Shown: piece by piece, positions 1 to 8,629 of the stretch | How the letters are laid out: every line of letters begins with the position of its first letter | Position numbering within the stretch: the first letter of the stretch is position 1 | Origin: Clostridia bacterium | GTDB lineage: Bacteria; Bacillota; Clostridia; Christensenellales; Borkfalkiaceae | Assembly: GCA_017457215.1 (NCBI GenBank) | Contig: JAFTHU010000035.1 | Span: 1-38,417, forward strand | Direction: 5' to 3' | DNA length: 38,417 nt | The notes under the pieces: model-generated | What the model was told of the DNA's origin: nothing | Seen by the model: the letters and a program-made list of their open reading frames with translations, nothing else | Database searches by the model: none | Made by a program: the position numbers and the translations under genes

Positions 1-63
1 ACCTGCATGGAGTTACCCACAAGATCCTTAGTCTTGCGCGTCTGCCAGTTCCGCCACGACCGC
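1..63 (-). tRNA. tRNA-Leu, anticodon AAG (3' part cut by window edge)
   Basis: Read on the minus strand from 63, the sequence gives acceptor strand GCGGTCG, a D arm with GCGGAACTGGCAGACGC, and an anticodon arm CAAGA-CTAAGGA-TCTTG. The seven-base loop puts AAG at positions 34-36 (plus-strand bases 27-29), so it reads CUU and possibly other CUN codons. The start of a long variable arm, as expected for tRNA-Leu, follows before the window ends. The T arm and 3' acceptor strand are outside. A34 is unusual for a bacterial Leu tRNA; see findings. Confidence 0.9.
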
Positions 64-76
64 ATTAACGAACTAT

Positions 77-105
77 ATTATATCTCAACCAATAACCTTT
101 GTCAA
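77..105 (-). promoter_or_regulatory. sigma-A promoter of tRNA-Leu
   Basis: On the minus strand TTGACA (105-100) and TATAAT (82-77) are separated by exactly 17 bases. Both hexamers are perfect consensus. The expected start point lies a few bases before the mature tRNA 5' end at 63. Confidence 0.88.
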
Positions 106-163
106 CTCATTTTATCCCCACTTTCGAAAAAAAATCAAAAAAATTCATTTCTTCCTTTTTCTG

Positions 164-193
164 TGCATATTTCCACTTTTTCTACCCAAAATA
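164..193 (+). promoter_or_regulatory. candidate sigma-G-type promoter of spoVT
   Basis: TGCATA (164-169) and CAAAATA (187-193) are separated by 17 bases. This resembles the forespore sigma-G pattern (TGAATA-like -35, CATACTA-like -10). spoVT is sigma-G controlled in Bacillus subtilis. The predicted start lies just upstream of the Shine-Dalgarno at about 203. No sigma-A promoter is obvious here. Confidence 0.4.
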
Positions 194-214
194 ACTTGTA
201 AATGGAGGAAATTT

Positions 215-760
215 ATGAAAGCAACCGGAATTGTTAGAAGAATCGACGAGCTTGGCAGAGTGGTTATTCCCAAAGAAATCCGCCGTACGCTCCGCATTAA
301 AGAGGGCGATCCCCTCGAAATATTCACTGACCGTGATGAGCTGATGCTCAAAAAATATTCGCCCATCGCAACTTTGGAAAAATTCAGCAAGGCAACCGCC
401 CGTTCTCTGAACGATTTAAGCGGAAAACTTGCCGTTATTTGCGATACGGACGGCATTTTGCACGCTTTTGGCGAGGGTAAAAAAGACCTTGACGGCAAAG
501 CACTTTCAGAGGATATGGACCGAATTATGCGAGAACGGCGCAGTTATATCGCTAACGCGGCAGAGGGCGGGGATATTTTACCCATCACCAACACACGCGA
601 AGAAGGCATCACCGCGCAGGTAATCGTTCCCATTGTATCAGGCGGAGATTGTCTTGGCGCTGTTGCCGTTCTCTCGAAAGAAGACGGCGCAAAAATGGAC
701 GGCAGCGATATGAACCTCGCCCGTTTAACCGCAGATATTTTGGCAAATCAGTTTGAGTAA
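215..760 (+). CDS. spoVT: stage V sporulation protein T (AbrB-family regulator)
   Basis: SpoVT is a DNA-binding regulator that adjusts sigma-G-dependent transcription in the forespore. The 181-residue protein begins with a swapped-hairpin AbrB domain (residues 1-50) carrying the typical string RRIDELGRVVIPKEIRR. A GAF-like domain follows (about 55-178), the architecture and length of SpoVT rather than of short AbrB. A GGAGG Shine-Dalgarno lies 7 bases before the ATG. The gene stands alone, with a divergent tRNA-Leu upstream and convergent glnS downstream across a shared terminator. In Bacillus spoVT is followed by spoVB and mazG; here those genes lie some 26 kb away. Confidence 0.93.
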   Translation: MKATGIVRRIDELGRVVIPKEIRRTLRIKEGDPLEIFTDRDELMLKKYSPIATLEKFSKATARSLNDLSGKLAVICDTDGILHAFGEGKKDLDGKALSEDMDRIMRERRSYIANAAEGGDILPITNTREEGITAQVIVPIVSGGDCLGAVAVLSKEDGAKMDGSDMNLARLTADILANQFE

Positions 761-809
761 TTTTTGTGTTCGTTGCATACCATTCCCTATCGTTTGACGG
801 AAAACAGCA

Positions 810-840
810 AAAAAGTGAGCCGTTTCAAGGCTCACTTTTT
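810..840. terminator. bidirectional terminator between spoVT and glnS
   Basis: A perfect 12-base inverted repeat (810-821 with 829-840, loop of 7) has an A-run on one side and a T-run on the other. It can act as an intrinsic terminator in both directions for the two convergent genes. Confidence 0.9.
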
Positions 841-849
841 ATTTCGCTT

Positions 850-2481
850 TTACTTGTTAAAATTATCTTTCAATGAAACGATTTCGGAAAGTACTAATTT
901 TCCGTTTTCGGTGCATTTTTTATAATACCCAATGCGCATAAGCTGGAATGCCTTATTTTCTTCGCTTTCTGCAAGATACGGTTCTGCCTTGCCGAAGAAA
1001 ATCTTTTCACTGTCCAAATTCATACGTTCGGTAAAATCCTGCCCCGCATATTCGGCGTCTTTCAAAAGGGGTGCGTATTTGCGGATTTCCACATCTACGC
1101 CCGTCTTGCCGTCTACCCATTGAATCGTACCCTTTACCTTGATACCGCTGGTATCGTTGGACGAACGGCTTTCGGGAACATACGAACATTTCAGTTCCGT
1201 TACGTTGCCGTTTTCGTCGGTGATAACTTCGTCGCAATGAATAATGTACGCGCCTTTTAAACGCACGTATCCGTCCGGTTTCAAACGCTGATATTTGGGC
1301 GGCGGCACAAGCGCGAAATCCGCTCTGTCAATATAAACTTCGCTCGAAAACGCCACTTTTCTCGTCCCCAGCTCGGGTTTTAAGGGGTGAATTGCCGATT
1401 CCAACAACTCTTCGCCCGTGTAATTGGTAATCGTTACTTTCAACGGGTCTAACACCGCCATCGCACGCTCTGCATTCTCGTTGAGATTGTCGCGAATGCA
1501 CGCTTCCAAATAAGCAAGCTGACACTCGGAATTCGCCTTTACGATACCGATTTTCGTGCAGAAATCCAACAACGCTTCAGGCGGTACGCCGCGGTTACGC
1601 AAGCCTGTAACCGTAGGCATACGGGGGTCGTCCCAACCGTGCATGTGCCCCTCTTCTACCAACTTTTTAAGGTAGCGCTTGGACATCACCGTATTGGTTA
1701 CCGCAAGACGTGCAAATTCGATTTGACGGGGCTTCGGCGCAAAACCAAGTTGAATACCCACCCAATCGTAAAGGGGTCTGTGATCTTCAAATTCCAACGT
1801 GCAAAGGGAATGCGTTACGCCCTGCAAATAATCGCAAATGGGATGCGCGTAATCGTACATAGGATAAATGCACCACGCGTCCCCCGTACGGTGATGAGTA
1901 CAGCGCAAAATACGGTAAATAACAGGGTCGCGCATATTCATATTCGGCGAAGCCATATCAATTTTCGCGCGCAAACATTTGCTTCCATCGGGGTATTTTC
2001 CCTCTTTCATTTCACGGAATAATTGTAAATTTTCTTCTACGGAACGGTTGCGATACGGGCTTTCCTTGCCTGCTTCGGTGAGCGTGCCGCGGGTCGCGCT
2101 GATTTCTTCGGGCGATAAATCGCAGACGAACGCCTTGCCGTCCATAATCAATTTTTCCGCATATTCGTAAATAACAGGGAAGAAATCGGACGCATACACT
2201 TCTTTCGCCCAATGGTAGCCCACCCATTCTATGTCTTTGCGAATGGCGTCTACGAATTCCGTCTTTTCTTTGGACGGGTTGGTGTCGTCGAAGAAAAGAT
2301 TGCATTTGCCGTCGTATTTCTTCGCCGTACCGAAATTGACGAGCATACTTTTAATATGCCCGATATGCAAATAGCCGTTGGGTTCAGGCGGAAAACGAGT
2401 CTGCACCGCGCTGATTTTCCCGCTTTCTATATCGTCGTTAATAATCTGTTCAATAAAGTTCGTTGCTTCAATCGGTTTCAT
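850..2481 (-). CDS. glnS: glutaminyl-tRNA synthetase
   Basis: This class I synthetase attaches glutamine to tRNA-Gln in the cytoplasm. The 543-residue protein has the Rossmann signature PPEPNGYLHIGHIKS with HIGH at residues 39-42, and the second ATP motif VMSK at 265-268. GlnRS-type active-site text (DAWCIYPMYDYAHPICDYLQG) separates it from GluRS, and a C-terminal beta-barrel anticodon domain follows. The start at 2481 was chosen because AAAGG lies about 8 bases upstream and the protein then begins at the conserved block; an in-frame ATG 13 codons earlier adds non-conserved residues. It lies 88 bases downstream of fhs on the same strand and may be cotranscribed. Many Bacillota lack GlnRS and use transamidation instead. 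Confidence 0.95.
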   Translation of the reverse strand: MKPIEATNFIEQIINDDIESGKISAVQTRFPPEPNGYLHIGHIKSMLVNFGTAKKYDGKCNLFFDDTNPSKEKTEFVDAIRKDIEWVGYHWAKEVYASDFFPVIYEYAEKLIMDGKAFVCDLSPEEISATRGTLTEAGKESPYRNRSVEENLQLFREMKEGKYPDGSKCLRAKIDMASPNMNMRDPVIYRILRCTHHRTGDAWCIYPMYDYAHPICDYLQGVTHSLCTLEFEDHRPLYDWVGIQLGFAPKPRQIEFARLAVTNTVMSKRYLKKLVEEGHMHGWDDPRMPTVTGLRNRGVPPEALLDFCTKIGIVKANSECQLAYLEACIRDNLNENAERAMAVLDPLKVTITNYTGEELLESAIHPLKPELGTRKVAFSSEVYIDRADFALVPPPKYQRLKPDGYVRLKGAYIIHCDEVITDENGNVTELKCSYVPESRSSNDTSGIKVKGTIQWVDGKTGVDVEIRKYAPLLKDAEYAGQDFTERMNLDSEKIFFGKAEPYLAESEENKAFQLMRIGYYKKCTENGKLVLSEIVSLKDNFNK

Positions 2482-2540
2482 ATATAATACCTTTATAGAA
2501 TGATTTGAATTGCAATGCAATTCTTAAATACTCCGTTCCA

Positions 2541-2566
2541 CGTATGCAAACATCGTTTGCGATACG
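2541..2566 (-). other. intercistronic hairpin between fhs and glnS
   Basis: Bases 2541-2551 pair with 2555-2566 (one bulged base, 3-base loop), directly after the fhs stop codon. On the minus strand it is not followed by a T-run, so a processing or stability hairpin is more likely than an efficient terminator of fhs. On the plus strand a short T-run follows, but no plus-strand gene ends here. Confidence 0.55.
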
Positions 2567-2569
2567 TTT

Positions 2570-4225
2570 TTAAGACAAACCTACGATTGTGCCGTCGGAA
2601 AGCAAATCGATTTTTTCTGCGGCAGGGTGCGCCCCCAAACCGGGCATCAACATAATTTTCCCTGCAATCGCCACGATAAAGCCTGCGCCGCCCTTTAACA
2701 CGATATCGCGTACCGTAATTCTAAAGCCCGTAGGTCTTCCCAACAATTCTGCATTGTCCGACAGCGAATATTGTGTTTTTGCAATGATAACGGGCAAATT
2801 CCCGCAGCCTTTTTCTTCAATCGTTTGAATTTTTGCAAGCGCTTCTTCCGAAAAATCTACGCCGTCTGCGCCGTAAATCTTTTTGGCGATATTTTCAATT
2901 TTTTGACACACGCCCTCGTTGAGCGCATACGGATATTCCATTTTCGAAGGGATTTCACAAGCTTTCACTACCTCTTCGGCAAGCTCTTTACCGCCCTCTC
3001 CGCCTTTTAAGAATACGTCGGTGAATACAGCCACCGAACCCGCCTCGCGTACCGTTTTGATAACAAAATCCGTTTCCGCCTGCGTGTCGGTGAAGAATCT
3101 GTTCATCGCTACCACAACGGGTTTTTTGTATACGTTTTTGATGTTTTCAATATGTTTTAAAAGGTTGGGCATACCTTTTGCAAGCGCGTCCAAATTCTCT
3201 TGCGAAAGCGTCGCTTTGTCTGCGCCGCCGTGGAGCTTCAACGCTTTTACCGTCGCAACGATTACTACGCAGTTCGGTTCAATACCCGCCGCGCGGCACT
3301 TGGTATCCAGGAATTTTTCCGCACCGAGGTCTGCGCCGAATCCCGCTTCCGTAACCGCATACTCTGCAAGGCTCATTGCCGCGTACGTCGCCTGCACGCT
3401 GTTACAGCCGTGCGCAATATTTGCAAACGGCCCGCCGTGAATAATAGCAGGCGTATGTTCCAACGTTTGTACAAGGTTGGGCTTCATAGCTTCTTTCAAA
3501 AGCACCGCCATCGAGCCTACCGCACCGGGAATATCCTTGGCGCGCACGTAATCGCCGTCCGTATTTAAACCAACGATGATATTGCTCAAACGCTTTTTCA
3601 AATCGTCAATATCCGTCGCAAGGCAGAGCACCGCCATAATTTCGCTTGCCGCCGTAATGTCGAAGTGGTCTTCACGTTCCACCCCTCTGCCCTTTCCGCC
3701 GATTGTGATATTGATAAGCTGACGCTCGTTCATATCCATACAACGGTGGAAATAAATATTATTCGTATCGATTTTGAGTTCATTCCCACGGAAAATATGG
3801 TTATCCATCAACGCGCAAAGCAGATTATTTGCCGCCGTGATTGCGTGTAAATCCCCCGTGAAATGCAAATTGATGTCTGCCATGGGCACAACTTGCGCAT
3901 ACCCGCCGCCTGCCGCGCCGCCTTTGATACCGAATACAGGCCCAAGAGAGGGTTCGCGCAAGGCAAGACACGCACGTTTGCCAATTTTAGACAACCCGTC
4001 TGCAAGCCCGATAGAAACCGTCGTCTTTCCCTCGCCCGAAGCCGTGGGATTGATTGCCGTTACCAAAATCAACTTGGCTTTTCTTTCCGCACCTTTGGGC
4101 AGGGAAATTTTTGCCTTATATTTTCCGTATAACTCTAATTCGTTCTCTGTAAGATTAAGAGTTTTTGCAACTTCGCGAATGTCGATAAGTTCCGCAGATT
4201 CCGCAATTTCAATATCCGAAAGCAT
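2570..4225 (-). CDS. fhs: formate--tetrahydrofolate ligase
   Basis: The enzyme makes 10-formyl-tetrahydrofolate from formate, THF and ATP, feeding purine synthesis, formyl-Met-tRNA and, in acetogens, the methyl branch of the Wood-Ljungdahl pathway. The 551-residue protein has the nucleotide-binding motif [11 protein letters not shown] (residues 59-69) and family blocks such as [21 protein letters not shown] and [14 protein letters not shown]; the length matches the family. AAGGAG stands before the ATG and an extended -10 promoter lies 35 bases upstream. No other Wood-Ljungdahl genes are in the window, so acetogenesis cannot be claimed. Transcription may continue into glnS. Confidence 0.96.
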   Translation of the reverse strand: MLSDIEIAESAELIDIREVAKTLNLTENELELYGKYKAKISLPKGAERKAKLILVTAINPTASGEGKTTVSIGLADGLSKIGKRACLALREPSLGPVFGIKGGAAGGGYAQVVPMADINLHFTGDLHAITAANNLLCALMDNHIFRGNELKIDTNNIYFHRCMDMNERQLINITIGGKGRGVEREDHFDITAASEIMAVLCLATDIDDLKKRLSNIIVGLNTDGDYVRAKDIPGAVGSMAVLLKEAMKPNLVQTLEHTPAIIHGGPFANIAHGCNSVQATYAAMSLAEYAVTEAGFGADLGAEKFLDTKCRAAGIEPNCVVIVATVKALKLHGGADKATLSQENLDALAKGMPNLLKHIENIKNVYKKPVVVAMNRFFTDTQAETDFVIKTVREAGSVAVFTDVFLKGGEGGKELAEEVVKACEIPSKMEYPYALNEGVCQKIENIAKKIYGADGVDFSEEALAKIQTIEEKGCGNLPVIIAKTQYSLSDNAELLGRPTGFRITVRDIVLKGGAGFIVAIAGKIMLMPGLGAHPAAEKIDLLSDGTIVGLS

Positions 4226-4259
4226 AAATTTCTCCTTCGTTTTTGTTTTTCATTTTATC

Positions 4260-4268
4260 ATTATACCA
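4260..4268 (-). promoter_or_regulatory. extended -10 promoter of fhs
   Basis: The minus strand reads TGGTATAAT, a consensus -10 with the TGn extension, which explains the absence of a good -35 hexamer at the right distance. The expected start near 4253 leaves a leader of about 28 bases before the fhs ATG at 4225. Confidence 0.65.
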
Positions 4269-4371
4269 CATATTTCAAAAAAATGGAATTATTCGCCCAC
4301 ATTTTTTTTAATTTTTTTGTTCTTTTTTATAAAAATCCGCACGCCGAGCCGCACAACCTGTAAAAAATCGT

Positions 4372-4400
4372 TTGACTTGACGCCTCGAACATTGTATAAT
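4372..4400 (+). promoter_or_regulatory. sigma-A promoter of glyS
   Basis: TTGACT (4372-4377) and TATAAT (4395-4400) are separated by 17 bases. Transcription would start near 4407. This excludes the in-frame ATG at 4405 as the glyS start and supports the one at 4438. Confidence 0.85.
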
Positions 4401-4437
4401 AGTATTGATAACAATTTTTTTGAGAGGTTATACGGTT

Positions 4438-5838
4438 ATGGCAGAAAAAAGAGCGGTAACAATGGAAAAACTCGTTTCCCTTTGTAAAAACAGAGGGTTT
4501 ATTTTCCCTGGCAGCGAAATCTACGGCGGTTTGGCAAACACGTGGGATTACGGTCCTTTGGGCGTAGAATTGAAAAACAACGTCAAAAAGGCTTGGTGGA
4601 AAAAGTTTGTACAAGAAAACCCTTATAACACGGGCGTAGATTGCGCTATTTTGATGAACACGCGCACCTGGCAAGCTTCTGGGCATTTGGGCGGATTCTC
4701 CGACCCTTTGATGGATTGTAAGAGCTGTAAAGCCCGCCACCGCGCAGACAACCTTGTGGAAAGCTACGTTGCGAAAAAGGGGTTGGATATAAAAGTAGAA
4801 GCAATGGATAACGACGCTTTGCAGGCATTTGTCAACGATAATAAAATCGTTTGTCCCATTTGCGGCAATTCCGATTTTACCTCTATCCGTAAATTTAATT
4901 TGATGTTCAAAACTTTCCAAGGCGTTACCGAGGACAGCGCGAACACCGTATATCTCCGTCCGGAAACGGCGCAGGGTATTTTCGTAAACTTTGAAAACGT
5001 ACAGCGTTCTACCCGTATGCGCGTACCTTTCGGTATCGCACAAATCGGTAAATCCTTCCGTAACGAAATCACACCGGGTAACTTCACCTTCCGCACCCGT
5101 GAATTTGAACAGATGGAACTTGAATTCTTCTGCAAGCCGGGCACAGATTTGGAATGGTTCGCTTATTGGAAAGATTACTGCCGCGATTGGTTGCTTTCTC
5201 TCGGTATGAAAGCGGAAAATTTACACCTTCGCGACCATTCCCCCGAAGAGCTTTGTTTTTATTCGAAAGCGACGACGGACTTCGAATACAAGTTTGCATT
5301 CGGTTGGGGCGAACTTTGGGGCGTTGCAGACAGAACGGATTACGATTTAAGTCAGCACGCAAAGGAATGCGGCAAGCCCATCACCTATCTCGACCCCGTA
5401 ACCAACGAAAGATACGTACCTTACGTTGTTGAACCCTCGCTGGGCGCAGACCGCGTAGTGCTTGCTTTCCTTACGGACGCTTACGACGAAGAAATCGTAG
5501 ACGCGGAAAAGAACGACGTTCGTACTGTATTGCGTTTGCATCCTTTCCTTGCTCCTTACAAATGCGCGGTATTGCCTTTGCAGAAAAATCTGTCGGAAAA
5601 AGCAGATGAAATTTATGCGAAAATGTTCAAGAAATTCCCCTCGACCTATGACGTTACGGGTTCTATCGGTAAACGCTACCGCCGTCAGGACGAAATCGGT
5701 ACGCCTTTCTGCGTTACCGTCGATTTCCAAACTTTGGAAGACAACACCGTTACCGTACGCGACCGCGACAGCATGGAACAAATCCGTGTTTCCGTGGAAG
5801 AAGCTATTAAATATATCGAAGAAAAAATCGAATTTTAA
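4438..5838 (+). CDS. glyS: glycyl-tRNA synthetase (alpha-2, single-chain type)
   Basis: This class II synthetase charges tRNA-Gly. The 466-residue single chain is the homodimeric type, not the two-subunit glyQ/glyS type. Visible features are the N-terminal motif [18 protein letters not shown], candidate zinc cysteines (C94/C97 in CKSCK and C139/C142 in CPICG), and motif 2 ([21 protein letters not shown]). Motif 3 lies in the stretch ending [10 protein letters not shown], and a C-terminal anticodon-binding domain contains [10 protein letters not shown]. The start at 4438 has GAGAGG 10 bases upstream and lies inside the transcript predicted from the promoter at 4372-4400. No T-box leader fits in the roughly 30-base 5' untranslated region. 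Confidence 0.95.
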   Translation: MAEKRAVTMEKLVSLCKNRGFIFPGSEIYGGLANTWDYGPLGVELKNNVKKAWWKKFVQENPYNTGVDCAILMNTRTWQASGHLGGFSDPLMDCKSCKARHRADNLVESYVAKKGLDIKVEAMDNDALQAFVNDNKIVCPICGNSDFTSIRKFNLMFKTFQGVTEDSANTVYLRPETAQGIFVNFENVQRSTRMRVPFGIAQIGKSFRNEITPGNFTFRTREFEQMELEFFCKPGTDLEWFAYWKDYCRDWLLSLGMKAENLHLRDHSPEELCFYSKATTDFEYKFAFGWGELWGVADRTDYDLSQHAKECGKPITYLDPVTNERYVPYVVEPSLGADRVVLAFLTDAYDEEIVDAEKNDVRTVLRLHPFLAPYKCAVLPLQKNLSEKADEIYAKMFKKFPSTYDVTGSIGKRYRRQDEIGTPFCVTVDFQTLEDNTVTVRDRDSMEQIRVSVEEAIKYIEEKIEF

Positions 5839-5852
5839 TCATGAATACGTAT

Positions 5853-5885
5853 AAAACGGCGGCTGATAAAGCCGCCGTTTTGTTT
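5853..5885 (+). terminator. terminator of glyS
   Basis: An 11-bp perfect stem (5853-5863 with 5871-5881, loop of 7) is followed by TGTTTT. It lies 14 bases after the glyS stop codon. Confidence 0.9.
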
Positions 5886-5886
5886 T

Positions 5887-5919
5887 GAAAACCCCGCCGA
5901 ATTTTTCGGCGGGGTTTTC
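5887..5919. terminator. second terminator hairpin, mainly for mntP
   Basis: A 14-bp perfect stem (5887-5900 with 5906-5919, 5-base loop) has a GC-rich centre flanked by A and T runs. It stands between convergent glyS and mntP and can work on either strand, most naturally for mntP. Confidence 0.85.
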
Positions 5920-5966
5920 ACGTGAAACTATATTTTACGTTTATTGATTTTTGTTCTTTCCTGTCT

Positions 5967-6626
5967 TTATAACAAGCCTTCCAACAAAATTTTAATGCCG
6001 ATACCCAGCAGTACTGTGCCGCCGAAAATTCCCGCTTTATCCGCCAAACGGTTGCCTATCATTTTACCAAGATATACCGCCGAAAGCGCCAAGCCGAACG
6101 TGATGATGCCAATTAATCCCGAAGCGCCCCACGCCCCCAACGCAAGCCCGCCGTGCAATTTTGCCATTTGCAAAGTAACGCCCACCGCCAACGCGTCAAT
6201 AGAGGTCGCAACCGCCTGCAAAAGTAACGTTCCCATCGGCAAAACGGAACAATCCTTTTTTTGTTTGTTTTCGATTGAACACGGACATACCCCCTCCGTT
6301 TCAAAATTTTCCGTTGCCTTGCCACGTCTTTCCGCAAGCAATTCCCGTATGCTTTCATACAACATTTTTCCGCCCAAGAACGCAAGCAAGACAAAGGATA
6401 CCCACGCAGAAATCTTTTCAAACGTTTTCATAAAAGCATCTGCAATAATACCCGTTATATAATACCCAAGTAAAGGCATCAGGCATTGGAACAATCCAAA
6501 GAAAGCGCCAATCAACAAAGCTTTCCAAAAAGGCATTTTCGGATTTGTCATTCCGTCCGTCATTGCTACGGCGCAAGCATCCATAGCAAGCGCAACGCCC
6601 AAGAGCGCAATTTCCCAAACTTCCAT
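5967..6626 (-). CDS. mntP: manganese efflux pump MntP
   Basis: MntP is an inner-membrane exporter that protects cells from excess Mn2+. The 219-residue protein has about six hydrophobic segments in two repeats and the paired family motifs MDACAVAMTDG (D16) and TSIDALAVG (D144). The cytoplasmic loop between the repeats (about 100-130) is longer than I expect for the family and holds three cysteines (C114, C116, C126). GGTAAGGAG precedes the ATG. The gap to the tmk terminator is about 25 bases, too short for a yybP-ykoY manganese riboswitch. It appears to be a single-gene unit. Confidence 0.9.
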   Translation of the reverse strand: MEVWEIALLGVALAMDACAVAMTDGMTNPKMPFWKALLIGAFFGLFQCLMPLLGYYITGIIADAFMKTFEKISAWVSFVLLAFLGGKMLYESIRELLAERRGKATENFETEGVCPCSIENKQKKDCSVLPMGTLLLQAVATSIDALAVGVTLQMAKLHGGLALGAWGASGLIGIITFGLALSAVYLGKMIGNRLADKAGIFGGTVLLGIGIKILLEGLL

Positions 6627-6652
6627 TCTTTCTCCTTACCCTATAAGAAAAT

Positions 6653-6677
6653 ATATGGCTTGAGATTCAAGCCATAT
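6653..6677 (-). terminator. terminator of tmk
   Basis: An 11-bp stem (6653-6663 with 6667-6677) with a 3-base loop is followed on the minus strand by the T-rich TATATTTTCTT. It starts 6 bases after the tmk stop and separates tmk from mntP. Confidence 0.8.
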
Positions 6678-6682
6678 TCGCT

Positions 6683-7309
6683 TTATAGACAATTTTTTTC
6701 TTTTAAAATGCGTAGAACTTCTTCAAAAATTTCCTGTGGGGTCTTATTTCCGTCCACGCACACCACACGTTCGGGTTCTTGCTCCGCCACCGCTTTATAG
6801 CCCGCGTATACCCGTTCGTGAAACGCCATACCCGCTTGCTCCAATCTATCATTTTCATCCGCCCCGTGTTTACGCAAAAAAGCTGCTTGCGGCGTTAAAT
6901 CGATAAATATCGTTACGTCGGGACGGTATTTTTTTAACGCCTGCCCGTTGATTTGAGAAACAAATTCTTCCCCCAATCCTCGCGCATACGCCTGATAAGC
7001 CAACGACGAATCCACGTATCGGTCACAAATCACCAATTTTCCCGCTGATAAAGCAGGCTCTACGCGGTCAGCAAGATGTTGCATACGCGCCGCGGCATAT
7101 AAAAGCGCCTCACATTCGTCCGTCATTTCTGCATTCTTTCCGTTGAGTAAAATCTCGCGAATGGCTTCGGAAATTTTACCGCCCCCTGGCTCACGTGTAA
7201 AAATATGCGGCACGCCTGCCTTTTCCAAATAATCGCTCAACAATTTTAATTGTGTGCTTTTTCCGCAACCATCGCACCCCTCGAAGGTGATAAATTTGCC
7301 TCTCGCCAT
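6683..7309 (-). CDS. tmk: thymidylate (dTMP) kinase
   Basis: The kinase phosphorylates dTMP to dTDP for DNA synthesis. The 208-residue protein has the P-loop EGCDGCGKST (residues 10-19), the DR motif in VICDRYVDSSLAYQ (D96-R97) that binds the nucleotide, and a lid region near 140-150. Length is normal. A GAGGAAAG Shine-Dalgarno overlaps the 12-base gap after the upstream decarboxylase gene, so the two are almost certainly cotranscribed. A decarboxylase-tmk pair is also seen in Bacillus (yaaO-tmk). Confidence 0.95.
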   Translation of the reverse strand: MARGKFITFEGCDGCGKSTQLKLLSDYLEKAGVPHIFTREPGGGKISEAIREILLNGKNAEMTDECEALLYAAARMQHLADRVEPALSAGKLVICDRYVDSSLAYQAYARGLGEEFVSQINGQALKKYRPDVTIFIDLTPQAAFLRKHGADENDRLEQAGMAFHERVYAGYKAVAEQEPERVVCVDGNKTPQEIFEEVLRILKEKNCL

Positions 7310-7321
7310 ATTCTTTCCTCT

Positions 7322-8629
7322 TTATTTTTTATATACCTCTATTTTGCCGTCGCGTAAACCGAATCGGTTGTCCGCTTTGTTCAAAAGTTCTATTTTTTCT
7401 TTTTCTATGCGCTCTCCAACATATAACAGCGGCGTGCACGGCGGAAACAATCCGCACATACGCGCGCAAATCTTGCCCGTAGCTTGGGAAAGTTCTATCC
7501 ACTCCGTTTCCCCGCTTTCTGAAAAAAGATGGGGGGCAGGTACGTAATGAATCCCATTTTCCTCTTCATTTGACGTAATTTTATACCGTGCAAACGCTTC
7601 TTGCAAAAAGGCAATTAAATTTTGAAAATCGGCATCCGTCGTCGCAGGAGAAAGATAAAACATTACCACGTTCCCGTCGCAAAACTCGGGATAAATCCCC
7701 GCAGACTCCGCGTCGCGCGCCGCCGCAAACGAATACTCGCCAAATACCGCGCAAAGCTTCGTCCAATCTCCGCCGAAATATACCCGCTTACAAGATTTTT
7801 CAAATGCCGCCGCCTGCTCTTCCAAGCTTTTGTTTCTGGGAAATTTCACTGCGTATTCCACACTTGCCATAATCGGATAGGACGGACTAGTCGTTCGGAA
7901 AACGTCTAATGCAAGCCGCAATTTTTCCGCAAAGACTTCGGTTTTTGCCGAAACCACCGCGCCTTGCGTCAAAGCGGGCAAACTTTTATGTACGCCGTCC
8001 ACCCAAAAATCCGCGTACGCGCCCGCATACAATTCTTTATCAAAATGCAAATGCCCGCCGTGCGCTCCGTCTACAAGCAAGAGTTTCCCCGATTCGTCGC
8101 AATACGCACGCCAAGCCGCCAAATCTGCCACGTTTCCGTAATAATCGGGCGAAGTGAAAAACACCCCGTCCGCCTCGGCAAATATAGACGGAAATTTTTG
8201 TTGCAATTCTGAAAACGTATACCCACAGGGAATCCCTCCCTGCTTTTTCTGCGGATAAATCAACGGCGTAATCCCAAGCAAACGGCAACCGTTAAAAACG
8301 CTTTTATGCGCAACCTCGCAAAGCGCAATTTTACGAACGCCCAGCGCTTTTGCCGCGTGCAAAATACTCAACACCCCGCACGTACTTCCGTCCGTCAAAA
8401 TAAAACTTTTCGCACTACCTAAAATTTCCGTAATATCCCGCTCCGCTTCTGCGATACAGCCCTGCGGGCAGGACAAATTATCCGAATAGGAAAGCTCGGT
8501 AATGTCCCAACCGCTCACCTTGTGTCCAGGCGTATGAAAGGACCCGTGTAAAGGATTTTGCGCCGCTAGCATACGAAAAATTTTGCAATCTTGCAGCACG
8601 CTCTCTCTTGTTAAAATCTTACGCAACAT
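7322..8629 (-). CDS. Orn/Lys/Arg decarboxylase-family PLP enzyme (YaaO-like)
   Basis: This is a fold-type I PLP enzyme of the family that decarboxylates arginine, lysine or ornithine to polyamines. In its 435 residues are FHTPGHK (31-37), a glycine/serine-rich PLP-phosphate region (LTDGSTCGV, 79-87), VDGAHGGH (187-193) and the Schiff-base lysine K215 in DGVHKSLPALTQGA. The shortened C-terminal domain still contains FPPCTPLLYVGERI. Substrate cannot be read from sequence, and family members next to tmk are often of unproven activity. The start at 8629 overlaps the upstream gene by 11 bases with GGAAGAAG upstream, implying translational coupling. It forms an operon with the unknown membrane protein and tmk. 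Confidence 0.85.
   Translation of the reverse strand: MLRKILTRESVLQDCKIFRMLAAQNPLHGSFHTPGHKVSGWDITELSYSDNLSCPQGCIAEAERDITEILGSAKSFILTDGSTCGVLSILHAAKALGVRKIALCEVAHKSVFNGCRLLGITPLIYPQKKQGGIPCGYTFSELQQKFPSIFAEADGVFFTSPDYYGNVADLAAWRAYCDESGKLLLVDGAHGGHLHFDKELYAGAYADFWVDGVHKSLPALTQGAVVSAKTEVFAEKLRLALDVFRTTSPSYPIMASVEYAVKFPRNKSLEEQAAAFEKSCKRVYFGGDWTKLCAVFGEYSFAAARDAESAGIYPEFCDGNVVMFYLSPATTDADFQNLIAFLQEAFARYKITSNEEENGIHYVPAPHLFSESGETEWIELSQATGKICARMCGLFPPCTPLLYVGERIEKEKIELLNKADNRFGLRDGKIEVYKK

Noticed and set aside
7-201. 64-codon plus-strand reading frame at the left edge.
   Set aside because: It runs antisense through the tRNA-Leu gene and its promoter and has no ribosome-binding site.
2541-2570. 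Hairpin after fhs as a true intrinsic terminator separating fhs from glnS.
   Set aside because: On the minus strand no T-run follows; only the plus strand has one, and no plus-strand gene ends there. Kept as an intercistronic hairpin.
6627-6682. Manganese (yybP-ykoY) riboswitch before mntP.
   Set aside because: Only about 25 bases lie between the tmk terminator and mntP, too few for the aptamer, and no motif is visible.
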